The notes under the pieces: generated by a model
What the model saw: only the letters and a program-made list of their open reading frames with translations
Database searches by the model: none
Told to the model about the DNA's origin: nothing
Source: Dendrophyllia cribrosa
Taxonomy: Eukaryota; Cnidaria; Anthozoa; Scleractinia; Dendrophylliidae
Assembly: GCA_024195265.1 (NCBI GenBank)
Contig: JAJLRJ010000011.1
Span: forward strand, 24,416,527-24,480,526
DNA length: 64,000 nt
Reading direction: 5' to 3'
Part shown: positions 39,857-47,921 of the stretch, piece after piece
Layout of the letters: every line of letters starts with the position of its first letter
Numbering within the stretch: the first letter of the stretch is position 1
Translations under genes and position numbers: made by a program

Positions 39857-41680
39857 ATGTTTGGCAGACGGCCTGGTGGATATAATCCTAATTCAAATCT
39901 TGGCATCTCCATCGGAGGCCACAATTATGGGCCCCCACCTCCTTTTAATTCAAACCTAAACGTCAATAGCCATCCTCCATATAAGCCACCACCCCCAAAT
40001 CCTGAAATTGCTTGGTTGAGTTCACCGGAGGCAGCAAAGCTCTACGCCGCGGCCAAGGCTAAGGCGCTTTCAGACTTCAAAAAGCGTTTCCCTCGCGCCG
40101 ATATGTCACACTTTGAAGTGCAAGTAGAGTATGGTGACGACCACAAAACCGCCACAGGGGAAGTGCTTTACAAAGAGGGCCAAGGCTCATTGGCACTTAT
40201 CAGAGAAATGTCCCACAAAGATTGGACTGGCGCCGAAAGAGATGCTCTTGGCCTCCATTATGATGGTGGTTTCCCTTATCAGTTATCGTTGGGGCAAAAA
40301 ATGTCATCAATCCCGGCTATTGCTTTCGACACAACAATAGACAAAGACATGATGATTGGCGCAATCTTGAATGACAAAGAGCAAAGGATTTACGTCACTC
40401 CAACTGAGTATTTCACAACGAAATACAGAAATATCTTCAGGGACACGCAGATATCCTTCACAACCGCCAAATATGGCCGAAAGTGGATGGGTCGCCCTCA
40501 TATGAGTTTCTGGCCGCAACAACTCTCTTTTGCCCTGTGGTGTGCAACAACCGGCTGTGGAATCTCGCGTGACATTCTATTCGATAAGAACTCCAGTCTA
40601 TCTCTAACCACACAGCTCCGGTCGTTTTACCGGTTTCACGTTTATTTCACAACAAGGCGAATACTCTACCAGATGGGTGGGGAACAAAGTATCAGTGCTT
40701 TGCCAGACGACCCTCCGTTCTCCCAGAAAGACAACAAATACAACATCGACGCGTACAAGAAGCTTTGCATCGAGTTCGGTATCGACCCCAGTTCTGACTT
40801 CCGTTATACATACGGCAAGAACCACGGTCTAGGGAATGTCTACATTTGGGTTTATGGAGATGGCCCAACATCTACCGATTACACTTATCCAGACTCTGAT
40901 CTAGCTCTGTTCGATGATGAGCGCGTCACTGACAGAAAAGACCCCAATTACCACGCCAATGGAATAACTTACGTCCGCAACGACCAAGGGGCGGACACCC
41001 AGTTCGAGCACTTTGTGCCAAATTATGCACAGGGGCTAACACAGCCAGGGCTCGCGCGTATGAACCAATCAATCGAGGCCTTTGTGTACTGCATTCTTGG
41101 TTCACAAGCCAAAACCCGCAGCAGCATCATTGGAAGAGGAGGCAGGGCTTTCGAAACGCAGAGAGTATTCTTGGTCCATCTAGAGGAGGCCATAATCCTG
41201 AACGACATCGCAACAAGCGTACAGCGATACCAGCTTGCCATCCAAGCAACGAAAGTTCGCCTGGACTTTGCGACAGCACCCGGAAGCTGGCTCATGCCCT
41301 CGCGCATGATTATCAACACAGAGAGCGTGATCGGGTATAACAACAATCTACAGGAGGCAACGCAAGGGATGAAGCTGGGCGTTAACAGTGGTGTTAATCT
41401 GGGCACGAAAAAAGCCTCCCTTCGCCACATGGACGGTGGCCCGACAAAGATTAATCCACCAAACAGTCACCCATCAAACCCGATACATACACAGGCCACA
41501 CAGGCACAGGGCATTGCGCCCAAACCAAGGACCACAACCCACACACCCACACCCACACCTGCACCAACCCCCGCACCCACACCAACCCCCGAGCCAGCAC
41601 CCGACCCGCATCACGTCTCCAAGGCAGTCGTTGCTGTTGGTGCGGTTGCTTTGGCAGGGCTTTTCGTTTGGGCCAGATAA
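39857..41680 (+). CDS. 607-residue virion-type protein with C-terminal membrane anchor, unrecognised
   Basis: The largest unassigned protein of the element. The N-terminus is Gly/Pro/Asn-rich (about residues 1-52). The central 450 residues are folded-looking, with ADMSHFEVQVEYGDDHKTAT, AIAFDTTIDKDMM, WPQQLSFALWCATTGCGISR and AYKKLCIEFGIDPSSDFRYT. A Thr/Pro repeat linker (about 555-590) follows, and a single C-terminal hydrophobic helix (VVAVGAVALAGLFVW). This layout (domain, stalk, anchor) suits a virion surface or spike component, which is inference. No protease or enzyme motif seen. Convergent with the coiled-coil gene, 6 bp apart. Late-class box upstream. Confidence 0.7.
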   Translation: MFGRRPGGYNPNSNLGISIGGHNYGPPPPFNSNLNVNSHPPYKPPPPNPEIAWLSSPEAAKLYAAAKAKALSDFKKRFPRADMSHFEVQVEYGDDHKTATGEVLYKEGQGSLALIREMSHKDWTGAERDALGLHYDGGFPYQLSLGQKMSSIPAIAFDTTIDKDMMIGAILNDKEQRIYVTPTEYFTTKYRNIFRDTQISFTTAKYGRKWMGRPHMSFWPQQLSFALWCATTGCGISRDILFDKNSSLSLTTQLRSFYRFHVYFTTRRILYQMGGEQSISALPDDPPFSQKDNKYNIDAYKKLCIEFGIDPSSDFRYTYGKNHGLGNVYIWVYGDGPTSTDYTYPDSDLALFDDERVTDRKDPNYHANGITYVRNDQGADTQFEHFVPNYAQGLTQPGLARMNQSIEAFVYCILGSQAKTRSSIIGRGGRAFETQRVFLVHLEEAIILNDIATSVQRYQLAIQATKVRLDFATAPGSWLMPSRMIINTESVIGYNNNLQEATQGMKLGVNSGVNLGTKKASLRHMDGGPTKINPPNSHPSNPIHTQATQAQGIAPKPRTTTHTPTPTPAPTPAPTPTPEPAPDPHHVSKAVVAVGAVALAGLFVWAR

Positions 41681-41686
41681 GTGTGT

Positions 41687-43087
41687 TCAAGACTTCGAAC
41701 GCTTGGTGATCCTTTCAACAAGGAAGGCCACCACGGCAAGGATGAGCAGCCAGGCGTGTTCGCCCAGAAAGGAGATGACCGACCCAGCCGTTTTGAAGAT
41801 GAAGCTAACAATTGTGCCAATGAGGCCAGGCAAGGCGCTGGCTGCCTTTTTGGCAAGCCCTTTAAGACCATTGCCAATAGCTCGTGTGGCCTTTGCCAGG
41901 CCGTTCAAGGTGGCGAGTACAACAGCACTGATGGTGATGCCAGCTGCCAGAACAATCGCTTGCAGGGTCCATCCGTATTTCTTGAAGATTTCTCTGACCC
42001 GCTCTCTCAAAGACAGGGCTTGTTCCCTTTCTTGAACCTGTGGTCGGAGCCTTTCCAGCTCTTCTTCTCGCTCAGCATCCCGGGCTTCCGCTGCTTCTCT
42101 TTCAGAGGGAGACGTGTTCTCGTCCTCTATGACGCGCTTGTCTTCAGCGTTCTGTCGTTCAAGCTCGGCTTCTCTTTCGTTTAACTCATCAAGGAGGAGA
42201 GTTGAGTTTAGCCCTGCTTCAACTTCATTTCTTTCCTTCACCATAGCAGAAAGGCGTGTTCTGGCTTTGTCAACCTTTGCCTGTACTTGGGCGCGTTCTT
42301 TGTCTGTTCGTTTTTGTATTTTTTGCAGGGCCCCTAATTCTTTTTTCTGGTTTTCAAGATCTCGGACAAGATTCTTTTCCAGCAGTTTTAGGCGGTCTAT
42401 CTCGGCTTGATTTTCAACGATTGAACCGTGTTCCTGCTCCAGAGCCTCCCTCCTCGCGTGGGTTTGCTCAATTTTGTTTCTGAGGTTTTGCACCTCATTT
42501 GCTGCTTGTTGTTTTTCCACAGCAGCCCTTTCATCCTCCTTCAGTTGTTTTTCTGTCTCCTTCAATCTTTGACTTTCTTCCCTTATTGATGCATTTTCTT
42601 CAGAGACAAGCTCTTCAGCGCTTGGGCCAAGGGATGTTTTGAACTTGTCTGTGAACGATTTAAGAAAGCTCCCATCTTGCTTGAAAATAAGAGATTCGCC
42701 GCCCTTTGGCCCAAAGGAAACTATTTTGCCAGAATTTGCTGGTTTTTTACCAAAACCAATTGGTCCTAATTTCGCGATGTCTAGTTTTGGAAAGTGCCTT
42801 TTGATCCAGTCAATGGCTTTATCGATCCTATCTGCTTTTTCATTTCCGTCCATGATTTCTCCAAGCAGAGGGACGGTTAAAGAATCATGTGGCAGACCAC
42901 TCTGCTCAGTAGGCATCGTATTCATTTCATGCTGTTCACCGCCATGGTATGGGGTGGATGCAGCGCCTGGTTGAAAAGGTGTTGTTGTGTCAACTTCTTG
43001 TTCGTCGTCGTCATCATCGTGGTCAATTCCATGGTCAACCCAAGGATTATCGGGCATATCTCCTGGATCAAAACCGCCTTCAGCCAT
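41687..43087 (-). CDS. long coiled-coil protein with C-terminal membrane segments
   Basis: 466 residues. The acidic N-terminus (DHDDDDDEQEVD) is followed by a region with SGKIVSFGPKGGESLIFKQD. A coiled coil follows from about 160 to 355 (Glu/Lys/Gln-rich heptads, EVQNLRNKIEQTHARREALE). The C-terminus has three hydrophobic segments (LQAIVLAAGITISAVVLATL; ALPGLIGTIVSFIFKTAG; AWLLILAVVAFLV) separated by basic Gly/Ala-rich loops. I recall similar C-termini in other invertebrate Polinton ORFs, with no assigned role. Extended coil plus membrane anchor could bridge capsid and membrane or act in entry; inference. TATATACC box 4 nt before the ATG. Confidence 0.7.
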   Translation of the reverse strand: MAEGGFDPGDMPDNPWVDHGIDHDDDDDEQEVDTTTPFQPGAASTPYHGGEQHEMNTMPTEQSGLPHDSLTVPLLGEIMDGNEKADRIDKAIDWIKRHFPKLDIAKLGPIGFGKKPANSGKIVSFGPKGGESLIFKQDGSFLKSFTDKFKTSLGPSAEELVSEENASIREESQRLKETEKQLKEDERAAVEKQQAANEVQNLRNKIEQTHARREALEQEHGSIVENQAEIDRLKLLEKNLVRDLENQKKELGALQKIQKRTDKERAQVQAKVDKARTRLSAMVKERNEVEAGLNSTLLLDELNEREAELERQNAEDKRVIEDENTSPSEREAAEARDAEREEELERLRPQVQEREQALSLRERVREIFKKYGWTLQAIVLAAGITISAVVLATLNGLAKATRAIGNGLKGLAKKAASALPGLIGTIVSFIFKTAGSVISFLGEHAWLLILAVVAFLVERITKRSKS

Positions 43088-43130
43088 CGTGGGTATATAA
43101 ATATAATTTTAAAAACACAAATATATACCA
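43088..43130. promoter_or_regulatory. divergent late-class promoter for coiled-coil and major capsid genes
   Basis: 43 bp. The minus side is TATATACCCACG-ATG, the plus side ATATATACCA-ATG. Same length and architecture as the 39,814-39,856 region. Confidence 0.65.
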
Positions 43131-44381
43131 ATGGCTGTGCAACCGAATCTACTTCCATCTCACAGTGAAAAGACACTGGGCGCCATGAAAGCAGAGCGAA
43201 CCGTCAAGCGCATCACATTTAACCCCTCTGAGGCCAACCCCGGCGAGACACTTTATGTCTCGGTGCCCAAGCTGGGCGAGCACGATGTCATTGTGTCCGG
43301 CTCGCTGGCCCTGGTGTTTAACCTCTCCCTAGCCGGCGGCCATGCAAACAACTTTCTCGTGCAAAATGTTTCTCGGACCCTGGTGGACAGGCTCGTTGTA
43401 AAGTTTGCAGCCACCACTGTCCAGGACACGGTTGGGTACGACATCTACAAGATCTTCGAAGATCTCTTCAGATCAACCGATGAGCGGGACAACATGCTTA
43501 TGGATGGCATCCAGAGTGTGGATTTGTGCAAGATCCGCTCTGGTGCTGGCGACAAAAAGAGCTCAGGCGTGGATGCAGAGAACAAGCTTGAGACAATATA
43601 CAAGAATAAGTATCGCATCAAGCTGGATCACCAAATCATAAGTGACCACGGTGTTATATATCCTCAAGCCCTGTACAGTGATCTGGTCTTCGAACTAACC
43701 CTCGCCCCCGCAAACCAAGTTGTCCGAGGCTCAGACACAAGCAAGCTCGTGTACAAGTTGGAAAACATCCAGCTGGAGTATGAGACGATCAGAAGTAAGA
43801 CACTGGCCGACGAAGCAACAAGCACTTACACCAGCGGCAAGGGGTTCGCTTATGACCTGGTAATGCGAGATCGGGTGCATCCATTCTCAAAAAGTGGTGA
43901 CACTCGGCTGAATCTTCGGGTTAACCCACAGCGCCGGTCTCTCAAGGGCATCCTCTTGCTGTTCATCAATCCCTACACGGCTGGCGCCAGGGACTCTGAG
44001 AACTATTTTAATCCCGACATCACCAAAGTGAAGGTCACAGTCAACGGTGTTCCAAACAGGCTTTACAATGAGGGCATCAGTGGTACAGACATGTGGAGAG
44101 AGATAACCCGGCATTTTACCCCACACACGGACGGCAGGCCTAACATGAACTTGACCAAATATCTCACAGGCAACAAGTTTGGCCTCTGGATTGACCTGCG
44201 GACCATGGCTGACACATCCCTGCACGGCGGCGGCCAACGGCTCGTCAACACACAAGATGGCGTGCAACTCGAGATCGAACGAAACGGTACAGGGTCGGGG
44301 AACGCACTCTGCCACATCTTCACCCTCTCAGACGCACAGATGAGCATCATGGACAGACAGCTGGAATCTGTACAGTACTAA
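43131..44381 (+). CDS. double jelly-roll major capsid protein
   Basis: 416 residues. Forms the trimeric capsomers of the icosahedral shell. Features typical of Polinton capsids: the N-terminal RITFNPSEANPGETLYVSVP, VSRTLVDRLVVKF, YPQALYSDLVFELTLAPANQ at the end of the first roll, and RRSLKGILLLFINPYTAGAR. FNPDITKVKVTVNGVPNRLY and FGLWIDLRTM complete the second roll. Length is at the short end for such proteins. Followed after 6 bp by the ATPase region, the usual capsid-ATPase neighbourhood. The start follows ATATATACCA. Strong assignment by family pattern. Confidence 0.85.
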   Translation: MAVQPNLLPSHSEKTLGAMKAERTVKRITFNPSEANPGETLYVSVPKLGEHDVIVSGSLALVFNLSLAGGHANNFLVQNVSRTLVDRLVVKFAATTVQDTVGYDIYKIFEDLFRSTDERDNMLMDGIQSVDLCKIRSGAGDKKSSGVDAENKLETIYKNKYRIKLDHQIISDHGVIYPQALYSDLVFELTLAPANQVVRGSDTSKLVYKLENIQLEYETIRSKTLADEATSTYTSGKGFAYDLVMRDRVHPFSKSGDTRLNLRVNPQRRSLKGILLLFINPYTAGARDSENYFNPDITKVKVTVNGVPNRLYNEGISGTDMWREITRHFTPHTDGRPNMNLTKYLTGNKFGLWIDLRTMADTSLHGGGQRLVNTQDGVQLEIERNGTGSGNALCHIFTLSDAQMSIMDRQLESVQY

Positions 44382-44387
44382 TATACC

Positions 44388-44582
44388 ATGGCCACAAGAA
44401 ACAAGATCAACTTCTATGCTAAGCCGGCTCCCCTGCCATCCACCAGACCATTATCACACAATGAAATACAAAGACTTCTGGCAAAGGCCCCCTCCCCGCC
44501 AGTTTGCAAACCAACTAATATAGGTGTTGGGTATGGAGCCAAGAAAGCTGCCATTCAATGCACTAATCGTGGGCCCCACTAA
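44388..44582 (+). CDS. 64-codon ORF overlapping the packaging ATPase start
   Basis: Begins MATRNKINFYAKPAPLPSTR right after AATATACC-ATGG, the element's late box and a good start context. Basic, Pro-rich, no known domain. Its last 50 nt overlap the ATPase frame in the +1 register. It may be a small separate protein, or the N-terminus of the ATPase reached by a +1 shift or broken by an indel. The ATPase itself has no promoter box, which favours a shared message. Confidence 0.5.
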   Translation: MATRNKINFYAKPAPLPSTRPLSHNEIQRLLAKAPSPPVCKPTNIGVGYGAKKAAIQCTNRGPH

Positions 44583-45132
44583 CTCTGGCAAGACACAGTA
44601 TCTTCTCTCCCAACTGGTGGGCCCCTTCCGGGGTTGTTTTGATTACATCGTTTTATTCTGCCCCACATTTTTTAAGAACAAGACATACGATGGCTTCGTG
44701 GACCGCAATCCGCACATCTTTGTGATTGTCTGCCAACAGCACGAGATCGAAGACTGGTTGAGGCTGGCGAGCTTCTTTTTCGCATGCACCAACACTTTAT
44801 TCATTCTCGATGACTGCGCCGCCTCCAAAGATGTCAAAGGCCGCACGGGCCAGCTGGTCAATCTTGGGTTCAGCGCAAGGCATGACGGCATATCCGTGTG
44901 GGTCTTGACCCAGCAGATCACCAGCATTGCCAAGCCATATCGTGACAACATTGCAGCGATCGTGCTCTTTTACACGCCATCCAGCAAGACAACCAAAGCC
45001 ATATTCGAAGATTATGCCGGCGAGCTCTCCCACGAGGAGTACAAAGAGTTTATCGCAAGGCTCAAATCCCGCAAGTTCTCCCACCTGGTTTTCTCTTTGA
45101 GACACCCGTATGGAATTGAGTACAAGATTTAA
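44533..45132 (+). CDS. A32-like FtsK/HerA DNA-packaging ATPase
   Basis: 199 residues from the ATG at 44,533. Pumps the genome into the capsid. Walker A is GPTNSGKT at residues 14-21, Walker B LFILDDC near 97, and a sensor-like VWVLTQQ follows. The C-terminal part has YTPSSKTTKAIFEDYAGELS. Only 13 residues precede the Walker A motif. The frame is open a little further up (GTG at 44,524), but no in-frame ATG lies earlier and there is no TATATACC box. Two ATGs in other frames lie between the upstream ORF start and this one. Expression may need a +1 shift from the 64-codon ORF or internal initiation. Confidence 0.85.
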   Translation: MEPRKLPFNALIVGPTNSGKTQYLLSQLVGPFRGCFDYIVLFCPTFFKNKTYDGFVDRNPHIFVIVCQQHEIEDWLRLASFFFACTNTLFILDDCAASKDVKGRTGQLVNLGFSARHDGISVWVLTQQITSIAKPYRDNIAAIVLFYTPSSKTTKAIFEDYAGELSHEEYKEFIARLKSRKFSHLVFSLRHPYGIEYKI

Positions 45133-45148
45133 AACACACATATATACC

Positions 45149-45388
45149 ATGAATGCGCCAACAAGTCTACACAAACTGTGTGTGCTTTCACAGCTTTTGG
45201 ATGAATTGCACAAACACACACTTGAGGTGCAAAACAAAATTATCAAAGCTGCTGGTGAGGAAGATCTGCGCCTCATGCTTCTGGCCAGATATCCCTTGCG
45301 GTTGAATTCTATGCCAGACACCATGGCGGGGGTGGTACGTGAGCTTGAAACCCTTTTGCCAGACATCAAGAGAATTATTGAAAAATAA
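45149..45388 (+). CDS. 79-residue helical protein, unrecognised
   Basis: Start MNAPTSLHKLCVLSQLLDE directly after ATATATACC, which overrides a longer open frame from 45,110. Predominantly helical (LHKHTLEVQNKIIKAAGEED), no membrane segment, no motif known to me. Part of a run of small late-class genes, spaced 15-40 bp apart. Confidence 0.6.
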   Translation: MNAPTSLHKLCVLSQLLDELHKHTLEVQNKIIKAAGEEDLRLMLLARYPLRLNSMPDTMAGVVRELETLLPDIKRIIEK

Positions 45389-45411
45389 AAAAACACATAT
45401 GTATACCCCTG

Positions 45412-46038
45412 ATGGCTGAAGCAGCTGAAGACCAGGTCGTTTTTGACGAAGTAATGCAGATGCTGGAGGCCACCCCTGGTGCCACACCTCCCACAGGGTT
45501 AGTTGTGGAGAATGACATTCCTGCCAAACAGGAGAAGCTGGCAATCCTTGTTTCAACTGGCAAGGCCAAAGAAGCTATCGGCGTGCAGCTAACACACGAT
45601 CATGTTAAGCGGTTGTCAGACAAGGACGTTGACAAGTACTGCAAACGGTACGAGGCATACATCGGCAACAAGACAACCGAATCCCTAGTTGATTCAGCCA
45701 TCATACTCATATCCAAAAGCGTTGGCATGGTGGCCCCAGTTGAGGATGTGGTGGAGTTGCAGAAAGAACTCAAGAACGACTACATCATCAACCAGGAGCT
45801 GTCAAATCTTGCTGGGGCTATTGCCGTGCGATGCGGACGATGGCTGGCGATTGCCAATGCTGCTCTCATCACAACAAAACACATCAAGTTTGAACGAGAT
45901 CCTGATCACAAGTCTAACTTGATAGAATTGGAACCCCAGCCCCAATCCACACATCCAACCAGAGACAGTGAAGGCTATCCACGCCAGGGACTTGATGAAG
46001 TTGGGTTGGGACCTGTGGCGACCTCTCAGCAACCTTGA
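45412..46038 (+). CDS. 208-residue virion-associated-type protein, unrecognised
   Basis: N-terminal acidic part, then a helical core: HVKRLSDKDVDKYCKRYEAY, LVDSAIILISKSVGMVAP, QELSNLAGAIAVRCGRWLAI. Two moderately hydrophobic segments (about residues 94-110 and 130-150) could be buried or membrane-associated. The tail is polar with Pro/Gln. I recall related proteins beside capsid genes in cnidarian Polintons, without known role. The box TATGTATACC ends 4 nt before the ATG. Confidence 0.6.
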   Translation: MAEAAEDQVVFDEVMQMLEATPGATPPTGLVVENDIPAKQEKLAILVSTGKAKEAIGVQLTHDHVKRLSDKDVDKYCKRYEAYIGNKTTESLVDSAIILISKSVGMVAPVEDVVELQKELKNDYIINQELSNLAGAIAVRCGRWLAIANAALITTKHIKFERDPDHKSNLIELEPQPQSTHPTRDSEGYPRQGLDEVGLGPVATSQQP

Positions 46039-46108
46039 ATAAACCTGGCAGCAACCTGTCAGCAACCTGGCACCTCTTGTAAAAAAATAAAATTCACATA
46101 TATACAGG

Positions 46109-46576
46109 ATGGCCACGCCACTCGAGACGATCCCTGAAGAAACTCCAACTCCAACACCAACACCTTACCGTGTTACCTCTGAGGCACCGAAAACAAAGCC
46201 TGCAACAGAAAAGAACCCTGGCCGCGTTGCTTCTGTCAAAAGGCTAGCAGAACGCAACCGCATGGCACGGGAAGCAAAGAAAAAGGCGCAAGCACAAAAG
46301 CCTGCACCCTCAACAAGCGAAAACAATTCTGCAACAAGCGACACAACAAGTGACACAACAAGTGACAGCAACTCAATCGTTTATATTCTGGGGGTTGGTG
46401 GGTTGATTGTCTCTGCTGCTGGTGTTTATTACCAGCGCGAAGCCATAATGCAAAGGCTTGGACGCAAATCAAACACATCACCAGCAAAAACAATCGCGAC
46501 AACCCCCGCTGCAACACCACCAGCAACACCACCATCTCGAATTCCGGTAAGACAAGGAATAAAAAATATGGAATAA
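46109..46576 (+). CDS. single-pass membrane protein with Thr/Ser-rich ectodomain
   Basis: 155 residues. Thr/Pro-rich N-terminus, a basic Arg/Lys stretch (VASVKRLAERNRMAREAKKK), repeated SDTTSDTTSDS, one transmembrane helix at about 92-110 (IVYILGVGGLIVSAAGVYY), then a Pro/Thr-rich tail. No known domain. CATATATACAGG precedes the ATG. Confidence 0.6.
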   Translation: MATPLETIPEETPTPTPTPYRVTSEAPKTKPATEKNPGRVASVKRLAERNRMAREAKKKAQAQKPAPSTSENNSATSDTTSDTTSDSNSIVYILGVGGLIVSAAGVYYQREAIMQRLGRKSNTSPAKTIATTPAATPPATPPSRIPVRQGIKNME

Positions 46577-46598
46577 AAAAACATATATATACCGCGCC

Positions 46599-46838
46599 AT
46601 GAATCCTTTCCAGGAGGTGATGAATGTTGCTGCAATCGGAGGCGTGGTTTTTCTTTGGTTTGGATTTAACGCGGTAGCCTTTCAAACAGTTTACAGATTG
46701 GCAATGAACAGGCACAACGAGCCCGAGTATGTGTACGTGTATGAGTCCGAGCCTGAGTCCGAGGCCGAGGCCGAGTCAGAGGCTGAGGTCGAGGAGCCCC
46801 GAGTCCGAGGCCGAGATCGAGGCCGAGCCCGAGTCTGA
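46599..46838 (+). CDS. 79-residue membrane protein with acidic Glu/Ser repeats
   Basis: The N-terminal hydrophobic helix (IGGVVFLWFGFNAVAFQTVY) is followed by YVYVYESEPESEAEAESEAE and an Arg-rich end. The GAGTCCGAGGCC nucleotide repeats at 46,745-46,830 make this tail prone to length change. ATATATACC lies 5 nt before the ATG. Confidence 0.55.
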   Translation: MNPFQEVMNVAAIGGVVFLWFGFNAVAFQTVYRLAMNRHNEPEYVYVYESEPESEAEAESEAEVEEPRVRGRDRGRARV

Positions 46839-46879
46839 GTCAGAAAAATAAAAAATCATATGTATACCGGACACAAACC

Positions 46880-47101
46880 ATGTCTGACAACAAGCTTGTG
46901 AAGTCTATCCTCGACGCCGCAACAATCACTGGCCTTGTCGCTGGTATTGGTTGGATTGGTAAAAAGACCGTCAAAGAGAACTTAACTGCCGACCCCAGTG
47001 CAAGCTTAATGAATTATGTCAAGTTCACAGCCGTCATGGCTGGCACCATCGCGCTGAAGAAATATCTCGAGGACCAGAAAATCCTCCCAGACAACTTGTA
47101 A
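46880..47101 (+). CDS. 73-residue membrane protein
   Basis: Two hydrophobic segments: ILDAATITGLVAGIGWIG and VKFTAVMAGTIALKKYL. No known family. TATGTATACC lies 13 nt before the ATG, the longest gap in the late class. Confidence 0.55.
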   Translation: MSDNKLVKSILDAATITGLVAGIGWIGKKTVKENLTADPSASLMNYVKFTAVMAGTIALKKYLEDQKILPDNL

Positions 47102-47118
47102 AACCATATGTATACACA

Positions 47119-47556
47119 ATGGCCTCGATTGCAATAATGGCTCTTGGTGCTGTTCTCAATGCAGCCGCTTTCACGGGTGGTAATTATCTCGCAAAATATC
47201 TGTCTGGTGATAACGGCAAGGCAGCAATGGATGAGAAAATCCGACATGACCACGCCCTGGAACAATACCAAGCGGCTTACGCCAAATACCAGAAGGACCG
47301 CACCAAGCTCCTCGACTGGATTGCAGCCAATGATCGGAAGGAACACCAAGCTAGCAAAAACTTTCAAACCACCGACCAAGCTCTGGTCTTGTATAACCAG
47401 ATGCACCAAACGCAACCAGATAAACAAATCAAAGACAACAAAGAGCCTGTCTTCTCGGACTTCTACAAGCCCAGCACACAACAGAAAAATGGCGAACTTG
47501 CGTTCATTGGAGGTTCTCTGCTTGCTGGTGGGTATGTGGCTTATCGCTTTCTTTAA
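47119..47556 (+). CDS. 145-residue protein with terminal hydrophobic helices
   Basis: N-terminal hydrophobic segment IAIMALGAVLNAAAFTGGNY, a polar helical centre (LEQYQAAYAKYQKDRTKLLD), and a C-terminal hydrophobic stretch (LAFIGGSLLAGGYVAYRFL). Hairpin topology across a membrane is possible. TATGTATACACA leads into the ATG. No family recognised. Confidence 0.55.
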   Translation: MASIAIMALGAVLNAAAFTGGNYLAKYLSGDNGKAAMDEKIRHDHALEQYQAAYAKYQKDRTKLLDWIAANDRKEHQASKNFQTTDQALVLYNQMHQTQPDKQIKDNKEPVFSDFYKPSTQQKNGELAFIGGSLLAGGYVAYRFL

Positions 47557-47586
47557 AAAATTAAAAAAAAAATCCATATATATACC

Positions 47587-47874
47587 ATGGCTGCACCCAC
47601 CTTTTCAAAAGAAGCGACATTTTTACCAGCATCCCCCTGGACAATGCTCGAATCCATCCCGGAAGAGCATTATAAATTGGGTTACTTGCTCAGAACAGCC
47701 ATAACGGCAGACCTTGAGGAATTAACTCAAGCGGTTCATGAATATTGTGAACTAGGCAGAAAAATTAATCCCGGGCGTTTCTTTGACGAAAATGAAGAAT
47801 ACAGAGAGATTGAAAAGCTGCGCAATTTATATGCACAGCTTATCCTTGAGTCAACAACACCTCCGGCCGCATAA
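47587..47874 (+). CDS. 95-residue acidic helical protein
   Basis: FLPASPWTMLESIPEEHYKL, then DLEELTQAVHEYCELGRKIN, ending in a helix rich in Glu/Leu. Soluble, no motif known. ATATATACC directly abuts the ATG. The last small gene before the integrase. Confidence 0.55.
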   Translation: MAAPTFSKEATFLPASPWTMLESIPEEHYKLGYLLRTAITADLEELTQAVHEYCELGRKINPGRFFDENEEYREIEKLRNLYAQLILESTTPPAA

Positions 47875-47921
47875 GACATTGGGCATATTTCACTGATTCA
47901 TAAACTCTATATATACCCCCT

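Noticed and set aside
39142..44350. Several 70-170-codon ORFs antisense to the capsid, coiled-coil and polB genes
   Set aside because: Shadow frames of strongly supported genes, with no promoter box of their own.
45110..45148. Earlier start for the 79-residue protein
   Set aside because: The TATATACC box abuts the ATG at 45,149; the earlier part overlaps the ATPase end and the box itself.
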